Origin: Pyrodictium sp.
Lineage (GTDB): Archaea > Thermoproteota > Thermoprotei_A > Sulfolobales > Pyrodictiaceae
Direction of reading: 5' to 3'
DNA length: 15,521 bases
NCBI GenBank assembly: GCA_015662475.1
Contig: DQUB01000072.1
Coordinates: 1 to 15,521 of the forward strand
The notes under the pieces were generated by a model, which saw only the letters and a list, made by a program, of their open reading frames with translations, was not told where the DNA came from and did not search any database. Of this stretch, positions 1 to 7,052 are shown in pieces. Position numbers and translations under genes: made by a program. How positions within the stretch are numbered: position 1 is the stretch's first letter; every line of letters begins with the position of its first letter.

Positions 1-416
1 AGCTTCGCACTTTTATCGTCTAGCTTAGGCCCTTCAACAACGTATATCGCAACCCCACTCTCCACTAGCTCCTCCACAACAGATTTTGTTGCTAGAACTG
101 GAGATGCGTATGAGCTTGCAAGTGTTAGTGCAAGAGCAGTACACCTATCCAAACCCACGCTATTGAGAGCTTCAACAACCTCTAATGCAGCCTCTCTAAC
201 ACGCTGTGTTGGAAAGTCTATTTGGTGGAATGGGTTGCCCGACAATCTACCCCTGAAAACATCCTCTCTACTCTCTACAAGACATTGTGGTACTCCAAGA
301 TCTCTATACCTAAACTTCCTAGACAGCCAAGATACATGTTCTTCGACATTGTCTCTAGAAGATGCTATGTAGACTCCTCTTAGGTTTTTGACTAGGTAGG
401 TGTAGCGTGCTAACAA
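1..416 (-). CDS. Unrecognised protein, partial (C-terminus beyond left edge)
   Basis: An open minus-strand frame of about 138 codons runs from a possible TTG at 416 off the window edge. It has no stop and reads like real protein: alternating hydrophobic strands and charged helices, for example LRGVYIASSRDNVEEHVSWL near the N-terminus and SVVEELVESGVAIYVVEG near the visible end. I recognise no family motif. It is divergent from the glutamate synthase operon and may share its TATA box (487-494). The start is uncertain. The frame stays open upstream of 416, but no ATG or GTG is in frame there, and no ribosome site precedes the TTG. The alternating helix/strand pattern suggests an alpha/beta fold. 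That is an inference, and no function is assigned. Confidence 0.6.
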   Translation of the reverse strand, partial: MLARYTYLVKNLRGVYIASSRDNVEEHVSWLSRKFRYRDLGVPQCLVESREDVFRGRLSGNPFHQIDFPTQRVREAALEVVEALNSVGLDRCTALALTLASSYASPVLATKSVVEELVESGVAIYVVEGPKLDDKSAK

Positions 417-486
417 CTCGAAGGAACACCCGTAGAAGTTCTGTCGAGTGTGTGTCCGAATTTCTTCCCACCCTCTACCCCTAAAG

Positions 487-494
487 TTATATAG
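487..494. promoter_or_regulatory. Symmetric TATA box for divergent genes
   Basis: TTATATAG on the plus strand reads CTATATAA on the minus strand, so the same element is a good archaeal TATA box in both directions. On the plus strand it predicts transcription from about 515, leaving about 19 nt before the GTG of the FMN-domain glutamate synthase at 534. On the minus strand it predicts a start near 465, about 50 nt before the tentative TTG of the left-edge gene. This is inferred from spacing only. Confidence 0.5.
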
Positions 495-533
495 GGGGTT
501 ACCGGTGGGCGCCTTGCGTGCTGGGCACAGTAC

Positions 534-2612
534 GTGCAAGCACAGGTTACGCTCGTTCGAGACTACCTACCGGTGCCCAGTAGAGGGCTAGAGTTCTGGG
601 ATCGCGAGAAAATCGAGGAGATACGTTATGCTGCTCTAAAAGCTGTTGAGAAGCGTGCATTAAGTCCTCCCATGAGACGTGGTAGGATTCTAGATCGCCT
701 CGCTATAAGGGATGTTAGAGTCGATGAGGTTAACGATCTAGCTAGGAAGTTGGGTCCTGAAGGCATTGATAGGCTAGATGTTGATGTTGGGCTTGAATTT
801 GGCTCTGTAAGACTTAGAGTTCCAATCTACCTTGGAGACATGTCTTTTGGCGCTCTAGCAGGCTATCCCAATATAGCTTTAGCTGCAGCTGCAGATATTG
901 CTGGTGCTGTTGTTGGTGTTGGTGAAGGTGGTCTTCACCCAGAAGTTGCAAAGCATAGGAATATAGTGGTGCAGTGGGCAAGTGGCAGGTTTGGCGTTGA
1001 CATTGACATGCTGAGAAAAGGTGTTGCAGTAAACATCAAGATAGGGCAAGGCGCTAAACCTGGTATTGGAGGCCATCTACCAGGTACAAAGGTTGTCGGC
1101 ATTATAGCCAAGCTACGCAAATTGCCAGAAGGTGTTGAAGCACTTTCACCAGCACCACACCACGACATATACAGTATAGAGGATCTTGCACAGCGTGTTA
1201 GAATGCTTATGGAGGCTACAGGTAAACCTGTTCTCGTAAAGGTTGCTGCAACACACCAAGTTGGATACGTTGCTGTTGGTGTTGCAAGATCCAATGCCAT
1301 GGGCGTGATTATCGATGGTGCTGGTGCTGGGACTGGTGCAACACCACAGATTGTTAGAGACCATGTCGGCATACCAATAGACTACGCTGTTCCAGTAGCC
1401 GACCGTCTTCTCAGAGACAACAGTGTACGTGATGGCTTTCTAGTGATTGGCGGAGGAATGATATCTTCGGGACAAGATGTCTTCAAGCTAGTACTTCTAG
1501 GCGCAAACATGGCGATGATGTCGACAGCCGTGTTGGTGGCAATGGGCTGTATAATGTGTCACCAGTGTAACCGTGGCGTTTGTCCTGCAGCACTAACTAG
1601 CAAGGTGACAGCACCTAGAAGAATCGATGTAGATGTTGCTGTTAAACGTGTAGTCAACTTCCTAAAGGCTATCGAGAGAACATTAAAGCTTCTAACCTAC
1701 GTTCTAGGCGAAGACAAGCTCCAAAAACTTGTAGGTAGGAGAGAGCTTCTAGAAGCCTACTCGATAGACGAGCGGGTTGCCAACGTAGTTGGTGTAGATG
1801 TTGCAGAGTATGGGCCTATAGCATGGTATGGCGATCCACCCTCAAACACACCCGTTACACCAGAAGTGTATGTACAGGGTAAGACTCCAGTCGTTGGTAT
1901 GGGGGGCATTGTTCCCGGCTATACAACACCTGCTGAACGCCCACTAGACCTGCTACGCATTGAAGCTGCTCAGGTTACTAGACCTCCTGTTGACCCATAC
2001 CGCGAAGAGGTAAGCCTTAGGATAAAGTTGCACGATGGCACAGTATACGAATCACCCATAGTTGCACCATGCTATGACAAAGCATTAGAAGATGCAGCTG
2101 AAGCACTAGGCTACGCTAGAGAGTGCGAGTTGCTTGAAAGACCAGATGCAATAGCTGTACCCCCAGGCACAAAACCGTCTGAAAACCACGTATTTCTCGT
2201 AATTGTTGATGAGGGTCTTCGAGGAGCTAGAAGGAGGCCCTGGCTTGAAGAATGGATAGTCATACTCGACGAGGAGTATTGGCGTAGCGGTGTTAGGGAT
2301 GAGGTAACCCTTGTTGCTGCAGGCGATCTTAGAAACGGTGCAGATGTCTATAAGCTTGTAGCACTTGGTGCCGATCTAGTTGTTGTCCGTAGACCCTTCA
2401 AATACCTTAGCCAGAAGCTTAGAGATAAACCGTATGCGGAGAGATTCGAAGCCTATTTGAACACTTTGATAGAGCTAACGTGGGAGCTCAAACTTCTAAT
2501 GGGAGCTGGAGGTGTTACGAGCGTGGAGAGTTTGAATGGTAATCGCTGGCTTTTGCGAAGCCTCGATGGACATGTTGCACAAAGTCTTGGAGTGAAAGTG
2601 GCTGGAGAGTGA
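534..2612 (+). CDS. gltB: Glutamate synthase, FMN-domain subunit (archaeal split type)
   Basis: This 692-residue protein is the synthase part of glutamate synthase. It combines ammonia with 2-oxoglutarate on an FMN/iron-sulfur (beta/alpha)8 barrel, in the cytoplasm. Residues about 80-420 carry the family signatures: GQGAKPGIGG (171-180), SPAPHHDIYSIEDL (205-218), DGAGAGTGATPQ (261-272), and a cysteine cluster at C339, C345 and C350 with the C-x5-C-x4-C spacing that binds [3Fe-4S] in GltB. An extra cysteine (C342) lies inside that cluster. Residues about 430-692 are not in the usual domain and partly repeat the end of the barrel (586-618 resembles 297-329). The start is GTG; no other in-frame start fits the TATA box at 487-494. 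The gene ends 6 bp before the amidotransferase subunit, so the two are clearly co-transcribed. No NADPH-oxidising GltD subunit is in the window, so the electron donor is unknown and could be ferredoxin. Confidence 0.92.
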   Translation: MQAQVTLVRDYLPVPSRGLEFWDREKIEEIRYAALKAVEKRALSPPMRRGRILDRLAIRDVRVDEVNDLARKLGPEGIDRLDVDVGLEFGSVRLRVPIYLGDMSFGALAGYPNIALAAAADIAGAVVGVGEGGLHPEVAKHRNIVVQWASGRFGVDIDMLRKGVAVNIKIGQGAKPGIGGHLPGTKVVGIIAKLRKLPEGVEALSPAPHHDIYSIEDLAQRVRMLMEATGKPVLVKVAATHQVGYVAVGVARSNAMGVIIDGAGAGTGATPQIVRDHVGIPIDYAVPVADRLLRDNSVRDGFLVIGGGMISSGQDVFKLVLLGANMAMMSTAVLVAMGCIMCHQCNRGVCPAALTSKVTAPRRIDVDVAVKRVVNFLKAIERTLKLLTYVLGEDKLQKLVGRRELLEAYSIDERVANVVGVDVAEYGPIAWYGDPPSNTPVTPEVYVQGKTPVVGMGGIVPGYTTPAERPLDLLRIEAAQVTRPPVDPYREEVSLRIKLHDGTVYESPIVAPCYDKALEDAAEALGYARECELLERPDAIAVPPGTKPSENHVFLVIVDEGLRGARRRPWLEEWIVILDEEYWRSGVRDEVTLVAAGDLRNGADVYKLVALGADLVVVRRPFKYLSQKLRDKPYAERFEAYLNTLIELTWELKLLMGAGGVTSVESLNGNRWLLRSLDGHVAQSLGVKVAGE

Positions 2613-2618
2613 GACTCT

Positions 2619-4436
2619 ATGTGTGGCATTGCAGGTGTTGCTTCTCTAGATGGTAGCCCTATACTCTTCGAAACAATCTTTGACGCTATTGCAGCAATGA
2701 AGCAGCGAGGTACAGAGCATGGTGCTGGTTTTGCAGCATACAACCCTGCTCCTCTAGACTATGTGAGAGCCAAGCTTTTTGTCGTTAGAGGTGAAGAAGA
2801 GCTTGTGGAAAAGCTTGTAGGAGCTTTAACAGTTGAGAAGATTGGGAGGATACGTCTTTCAGACCTAGTATATGTTGATGAGAGGCTTTTTAGAGACTAT
2901 CCAGACCCTCAGATAATGACGCTGCTAAGATTTTTGCAGGCTTCACGATACCTAGACGTTTTCAAATCTTTTGGCTGGCCAGAAGATGTTGCAAATGTTT
3001 ACAGGTTGTGGGGTAGAAGTTCTCCTGTGTGGATAGGGCATACACGTTACCCAACCAATAGCCCTGGTTTTCAACCTTGGCTTGCACACCCATTCACAAG
3101 CTATGAAACAGCAATAGTACATAATGGTGATCTAAGCAGCTATGGTGCGAATAGAAAGTTTGTAATGTACGAGCTTGGCCTTAGAAGTTTTACTGGAAAC
3201 GATAGCGAGGTGATAGCCCACCTAATAACGGTACTTGCAAGAGACGGTCTCACCTTCGAAGATATAGTGGATGCGCTAGTCTATGGCAAGGGGCCTCGAT
3301 GGGCTAGACTAGATGGCCCCTTTGCAGCCATATTCATACATGGAACGCCAAGAGGACCTGTATTCGGAGCTTTTGTCGATCGACACCACTTCCGACCACT
3401 ATACGTTGCAGTAGAAGACTACCACATCTATGTAGCTAGCGAGGCAGCAGCAATAAAGAAGGTGAATCCACGAGCACGTCCACGCATGTTGCGTGGAGGA
3501 GGCTACGTAATCCTATACCCTGATGGCGAGCTCCGTGTAAGAGGGCTTATGGAGTGGAAGATAGCAGCAATACCACCTCCACCAGCAGATGCATTTAACG
3601 CGCAGGGGAGGTCTAGCAGCGAGATTAATAGAGTTATAGCGGAGATGCTGGAGAGGAGAGGGTATGCAGCGGTAAAAGGTCTTGAAGGCCAACGCTATAT
3701 AGCAAATGGTCTTGGCCCTGGAAAACTCGAGCTTTGGGGCACACTTGGCAATGCCTCACTAAACCTTGTCAGGAAAATGGAAGTGTACGTGTACGGCAAC
3801 GTGCAAGAAGATGTTGGAGACTGTATCGAGGATAGCATAGTGGCCATCTACGGCAATGCAGGCGACTCTCTAGCTCAGGCGATGAGGAGCGGGGAGGTAT
3901 ACGTGTATGGAAATGCTGGAAATAGAGTTGGTGTGCAGATGAAGGGAGGATATATAGTCGTAGGAGGAGACGTAGGCGACTACCTTGGAGAGTTTATGGC
4001 CGGAGGCCTAATACTAGTCCTGGGAAAACCCGGCAGGTACATTGGCACAGGAATGGTTGGAGGAAAGATAATCGTACGTGGCAAGATACCTTTAACACAC
4101 ATAGGGATAGCACCACCACCAAGCCAGCTAGAAAAGCTTGTACGAAAACTAAACGAAATGGGCATAATAGGCAGAGAAGAGCTGGTAAACGCACTACGAG
4201 CAAAAACTGTTGATGAGCTTAAAAAAGCTCTTGGAAACGCTTTTAGGTTCATAGAGAAGCTTTGGGGTAGCCTACACCTAGGCTACCCAAAGCCGGAATA
4301 TAGGTACTTACATGACGACGAACAAGAGACTGTTAAAAGGCTTCTAGAAAAATTCAACATGTTATTCAAAGCAAGAATAGACGTTGACTCTATGCTAGCA
4401 GAAAAGTTCACAGTAATAACTAAGAGTAAAGCTTAG
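2619..4436 (+). CDS. Glutamate synthase, glutaminase plus GXGXG-domain subunit
   Basis: This 605-residue protein joins the first and last domains of glutamate synthase. It hydrolyses glutamine and passes ammonia to the FMN subunit encoded just upstream. Residues 1-310 are a class II glutamine amidotransferase. It starts MCGIAG with the nucleophile at Cys2, exposed once Met is removed, and has HTRYPTNS (141-148), the NGD loop (169-171) and GND (193-195). Residues about 355-490 are the right-handed GXGXG beta-helix, visible as repeats such as VYVYGN..GD and IVVGGDVGDYLG. A helical tail follows. The ATG at 2619 is certain because Cys must follow Met; GGAGAGTGAG lies just upstream. In bacterial GltB the FMN barrel sits between these two domains. 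Here it is a separate gene and the ends are fused. Some archaea encode all three as separate genes. Confidence 0.92.
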   Translation: MCGIAGVASLDGSPILFETIFDAIAAMKQRGTEHGAGFAAYNPAPLDYVRAKLFVVRGEEELVEKLVGALTVEKIGRIRLSDLVYVDERLFRDYPDPQIMTLLRFLQASRYLDVFKSFGWPEDVANVYRLWGRSSPVWIGHTRYPTNSPGFQPWLAHPFTSYETAIVHNGDLSSYGANRKFVMYELGLRSFTGNDSEVIAHLITVLARDGLTFEDIVDALVYGKGPRWARLDGPFAAIFIHGTPRGPVFGAFVDRHHFRPLYVAVEDYHIYVASEAAAIKKVNPRARPRMLRGGGYVILYPDGELRVRGLMEWKIAAIPPPPADAFNAQGRSSSEINRVIAEMLERRGYAAVKGLEGQRYIANGLGPGKLELWGTLGNASLNLVRKMEVYVYGNVQEDVGDCIEDSIVAIYGNAGDSLAQAMRSGEVYVYGNAGNRVGVQMKGGYIVVGGDVGDYLGEFMAGGLILVLGKPGRYIGTGMVGGKIIVRGKIPLTHIGIAPPPSQLEKLVRKLNEMGIIGREELVNALRAKTVDELKKALGNAFRFIEKLWGSLHLGYPKPEYRYLHDDEQETVKRLLEKFNMLFKARIDVDSMLAEKFTVITKSKA

Positions 4437-4589
4437 CTCTAAAACACCACGACATCCCAAAACATATCACCGCTAATCCACACTACATCGACGAAACAGA
4501 GTAAACTTTCCAATACCGCAAACACCGTGGAAACCATTGTAGGGGAGAAGACCCTTCTATCAAGACCAAAGTAGCCGATAAACACAATC

Positions 4590-4610
4590 TATAAAGTTAT
4601 GCTTTAATAT
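4590..4610 (+). promoter_or_regulatory. Candidate promoter upstream of GC-rich RNA
   Basis: Overlapping TATA-like elements, TATAAAG (4591-4597) and TTTAATAT (4603-4610), lie in an AT-rich stretch after the glutamate synthase operon. Usual archaeal spacing predicts transcription from about 4620-4635, some 35-50 nt before the GC-rich block at 4670. They could instead, or also, drive the phosphoesterase at 4851. This is inferred from motif and position only. Confidence 0.35.
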
Positions 4611-4669
4611 TATACAGGCCAGTACAAGACCAAGTGTATTTTGCGATACACTCTTTGAGAAATCTTGTT

Positions 4670-4760
4670 GGCCGCGGGGGAACCCACCGCTCATCCCCTC
4701 CCCCAGCCGCAGTTGTATGGGTTGGGTTGCGGTGGGGCGGGGGCGTCCCGCGGCCATACA
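4670..4760 (+). ncRNA. Candidate structured RNA, GC-rich, family unknown
   Basis: This is a sharply GC-rich island inside an AT-richer 414-bp gap without genes. Its ends are perfect inverted repeats: GGCCGCGGG (4670-4678) and CCCGCGGCC (4747-4755). Inside, 4695-4711 can pair with 4728-4742 (CCCC, then CCCC-A, then CCGCA, against TGCGG-T-GGGG-C-GGGG) to give about 14 pairs around a 16-nt loop. An alternative is the 8-bp stem 4683-4690 with 4729-4736 (CCCACCGC/GCGGTGGG). The two inner stems exclude each other. In hyperthermophiles, GC islands of this kind usually mark functional RNAs. An ACA trinucleotide lies 2 nt after the closing stem (4758-4760), as in H/ACA guide RNAs, but the internal loop is asymmetric and I see no kink-turn. 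It matches neither tRNA nor 5S rRNA and lacks the RNase P core. The strand is chosen from the upstream TATA and the downstream T-rich tract. Confidence 0.5.
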
Positions 4761-4779
4761 CACTGTGTTGGAGAACCTG

Positions 4780-4799
4780 TGTTTGTTTCTTGCTCCTTC
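4780..4799 (+). terminator. T/pyrimidine-rich tract after GC-rich RNA
   Basis: TGTTTGTTTCTTGCTCCTTC follows the GC-rich block by about 20 nt. Archaeal RNA polymerase terminates on such T-rich tracts, so this could end a transcript of roughly 150-170 nt. It is weaker than an uninterrupted T run. Confidence 0.3.
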
Positions 4800-4850
4800 T
4801 AGGTATCTAGATTAGTTTGAGGCTGCCTACTCTAACTGTATGGGGATATT

Positions 4851-5618
4851 GTGGAGCTTGTTGACGGTGTTGAGGTTGTTGAGAATCTGCCGTTGGTGTA
4901 CTTGCGAGGTGTAAAGGCTCTCGTGCTTAGCGATCTTCATCTCGGCTTTGAAGAGGAAGCTGCTAATCAGGGAATGTTTATCCCCCGTATACAGCTTCGT
5001 AGGAGCTTGGAGGTTTTACGGAGAGGTTTAGAGGTTACTGATGCTGGTTGGGTGATATTTGCTGGCGATGTGAAACATTGTTTCTCTAGACTTCTTCGTA
5101 GCGAGAGAGAAGAGCTTAGCAAGCTATTCGAGTTTCTCGCTAGGCAGGGGGTGCGTGTCACGGTTGTGCGTGGAAATCACGACAACTACCTACCCATTGT
5201 AGCCAAGAAGTACAATGTTGAGATAGTAAAGGAGCTTATTGCAGGAGACATTCTAATCATCCACGGACACTTTATCCCTAACGAAGAGTATAAGGGCAAG
5301 ATAAAAACAGTCATAATCGGCCACGAACACCCAAGTCTGAGGCTCCGAGACAAGATAGGCTATATTGTAAAGCTGCCAGCTTTCCTAGTAGCACCATATC
5401 CTAAGCTCCAAGCAAAACTCGTCGTACTACCAGCCATAGGCCAGTACCAGACAGGAACAAGCGTAACGCTAGACCCATCAACATACCTATCCCCAATACT
5501 ACGCAAAGAAGTACCACTAGACAAGATCAAACCATATGTGCTAGCGGAAGACTTTGGCGTACTAGAATTCCCAGAGCTAGGCCTTCTAGAAGACCTACTC
5601 GCAGAAACCATACTCTAA
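4851..5618 (+). CDS. Metallophosphoesterase (calcineurin-like, archaeal COG1407 type)
   Basis: This 255-residue cytoplasmic protein is a two-metal phosphoesterase. All five metal-ligand motifs are present in order: DLHLG (28-32), GDVKH (72-76), GNHDN (108-112), HGHF (138-141) and GHEHP (157-161). The order and length fit the family that also includes DNA-ligase-associated and cyclic-nucleotide phosphoesterases. The natural substrate cannot be told from sequence. Residues 195-255 form a C-terminal extension after the catalytic core. The start is GTG, with GGGGAT just upstream; a nearby ATG at 4840 is out of frame. The gene stands alone: 414 bp of RNA-like intergenic DNA lie before it, and T-tracts and a 354-bp gap follow. 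No neighbour hints at its partner. Confidence 0.85.
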   Translation: MELVDGVEVVENLPLVYLRGVKALVLSDLHLGFEEEAANQGMFIPRIQLRRSLEVLRRGLEVTDAGWVIFAGDVKHCFSRLLRSEREELSKLFEFLARQGVRVTVVRGNHDNYLPIVAKKYNVEIVKELIAGDILIIHGHFIPNEEYKGKIKTVIIGHEHPSLRLRDKIGYIVKLPAFLVAPYPKLQAKLVVLPAIGQYQTGTSVTLDPSTYLSPILRKEVPLDKIKPYVLAEDFGVLEFPELGLLEDLLAETIL

Positions 5619-5656
5619 CCTTGAACGTTGAACATTATCCGTAAGACATTCCCCTG

Positions 5657-5701
5657 TTTTGCATGAACGGCTGTTTTAGAGGCACACTCCATAACATTTT
5701 T
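5657..5701 (+). terminator. Series of T-tracts after phosphoesterase
   Basis: Three short T runs (5657-5660, 5674-5677, 5697-5701), the first two within a repeated CTGTTTT, follow the phosphoesterase stop by 40-80 nt. Clustered T runs like these are typical archaeal termination zones. Confidence 0.4.
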
Positions 5702-5972
5702 AGAAGAAGTGTCCCTCAGACTGGTTTGCACACGTCCACCGTGTAGGGTTAAGTCCAACTGTGCTATTAGCATACAACCTTGTCCATAGCTGTATACTGG
5801 TATGCCGCTATTTCGCCTTCAATGTTGTTTCACAGCATCTAGCTTTGCTATAATTGCTATATTACACTTCTTCGACTTTTGTCGAAAATGGCTTTTGTTT
5901 ACAGTTGATGCGGTTTAAGTCTTAGGAGGTTCTTTTTGCAGAGCAGATGCGGTTGGGTTTTGTGCGAGTGTG
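5702..5972 (+). promoter_or_regulatory. Intergenic and leader region before the mevalonate operon
   Basis: No protein gene longer than a few codons is convincing here. Two TATA candidates precede the operon: CTATATTA (5857-5864), predicting a start near 5887 and a leader of about 85 nt, and TTTAAGT (5913-5919), predicting a start near 5942. Between them is a perfect 6-bp hairpin, TTCGAC-TTTT-GTCGAA (5871-5886). GATGCGGTT occurs twice, 39 bp apart (5907-5915 and 5946-5954). A strong ribosome site, GGAGGT (5925-5930), is not at the correct distance for HMG-CoA synthase. Confidence 0.4.
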
Positions 5973-7031
5973 ATGTTGGTCTTGCGCGTGGGCATTGTTG
6001 GGTGGGGTGCCTATATACCTCGCTATCGTGTTAAGGTTGAGGAGATTGCAAGGGTTTGGGGCTATGATCCCAGTGTTGGTGCTGAGCTTGGAGTTTATGA
6101 GAAGGCTGTGGGTGGTGTTGATGAGGACGCCACTACCATAGGGTTGGAGGCTGCTTTGAATGCTGTTAAACGTGCTGGTATTGATCCTAGGAGGATAGGC
6201 GCTGTTTTCTTTGGCTCTGAGTCTAAGCCTTATGCTGTTAAGCCTTCTGCAACTATTATAGCTGAGGCGTTGGGAATTGTTCCTGACACAATGGCGTCGG
6301 ATTTAGAGTTTGCGTGTAGAGCTGGAAGCGAGGGGTTGCGTGCTGCTTTTGGGTTGGTGGCTTCTGGCCAGATAGAGTATGGTCTTGTGGTGGGTGCTGA
6401 TACTGCTCAAGCTAACCCTGGAGATGTGTTGGAGTTTACAGCAGCTAGTGGTGGTGCAGCTTTTGTTGTTGGACCAGCTAGAGATGCTGTTGCTGTGCTT
6501 GAAGGTGTCTACACATATGTTACTGATACGCCGGACTTTTGGAGGAGAGAGGTAAGCCCCTATCCTGTACACGGAGAAGCTTTCACTGGTGAGCCAGCCT
6601 ATTTCCACCACATAGAGTCTGCTGTCAAGGGTCTTATGGAGCGTCTCGGACTTAAACCTCAAGATTTCGACTATGTTGTCTTCCACCAGCCAAATGGTCG
6701 GTTCCCCTTGAGAATTGCTAAAAGACTTGGCTTTACCAAGGAACAAGTTGAACCTGGCCTTATAGCACCATACATAGGCAACACCTACAATGGTTCAGCC
6801 TTTCTAGGATTTGCAAGAGTGCTTGACATTGCTAAGCCAGGAAGTAGAATACTTGTTGCACCTTTTGGAAGTGGTGCTGGAAGCGATGCCTATAGCTTTG
6901 TTGTTACGGATGCTATTGAGGAGAAGAGAGATCGAGCTCCAAAGGTTGACGACTATATAGCGGATAAGGTGTACATAGACTATGCCATGTATGCAAAGTA
7001 TCGTAGACTCGTTCTACGCTACAACATGTAG
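5973..7031 (+). CDS. mvaS: Hydroxymethylglutaryl-CoA synthase
   Basis: The enzyme condenses acetyl-CoA with acetoacetyl-CoA to HMG-CoA, the second step of the mevalonate route to archaeal lipids. At 352 residues it has the usual archaeal length. The nucleophilic Cys115 lies in LEFACRAGSEG, and a conserved His lies in VFHQPNGRFP (His238). The N-terminus VGIVGWGAYIPRYR is typical of the archaeal family. I prefer ATG 5973; GTG at 5970 would add one residue and GTG at 5988 would remove five. Neither nearby start has a good ribosome site. It is first in a five-gene operon, 21 bp ahead of the thiolase. In methanogens the synthase, thiolase and DUF35 protein form one complex that channels acetoacetyl-CoA (established for Methanothermococcus), and the same gene order here implies the same assembly. 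Confidence 0.95.
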   Translation: MLVLRVGIVGWGAYIPRYRVKVEEIARVWGYDPSVGAELGVYEKAVGGVDEDATTIGLEAALNAVKRAGIDPRRIGAVFFGSESKPYAVKPSATIIAEALGIVPDTMASDLEFACRAGSEGLRAAFGLVASGQIEYGLVVGADTAQANPGDVLEFTAASGGAAFVVGPARDAVAVLEGVYTYVTDTPDFWRREVSPYPVHGEAFTGEPAYFHHIESAVKGLMERLGLKPQDFDYVVFHQPNGRFPLRIAKRLGFTKEQVEPGLIAPYIGNTYNGSAFLGFARVLDIAKPGSRILVAPFGSGAGSDAYSFVVTDAIEEKRDRAPKVDDYIADKVYIDYAMYAKYRRLVLRYNM

Positions 7032-7052
7032 ATGTTGAGGTGAGGGTTGAAA

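Noticed and set aside
163..372. Plus-strand open frame of 69 codons near the left edge
   Set aside because: It lies antisense to a longer, uninterrupted and more protein-like minus-strand frame, and its composition is Ser/Thr/Leu-rich as shadow frames usually are.
4439..4537. Minus-strand reading frame of 32 hydrophobic residues with a TATA-like box upstream
   Set aside because: It is short, lacks a ribosome site, ends right against the glutamate synthase stop, and shows no similarity to anything I know. It is probably chance, though a small membrane peptide cannot be excluded.
4660..4670. H/ACA guide RNA on the minus strand of the GC-rich block
   Set aside because: ACA also follows the stem on this strand, but promoter and terminator signals are better on the plus strand and no kink-turn is visible, so a guide RNA is not claimed on either strand.
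4668..4756. GC-rich block read as a tRNA, on either strand
   Set aside because: The terminal stem could mimic an acceptor stem, but there is no T-arm TTC-A consensus, no anticodon arm of correct size, and no D arm.
5631..5644. Short direct repeat TTGAAC-G-TTGAAC region after the phosphoesterase
   Set aside because: It is a six-base repeat occurring twice near 5622-5635 without further copies, and too short to call an array or operator.
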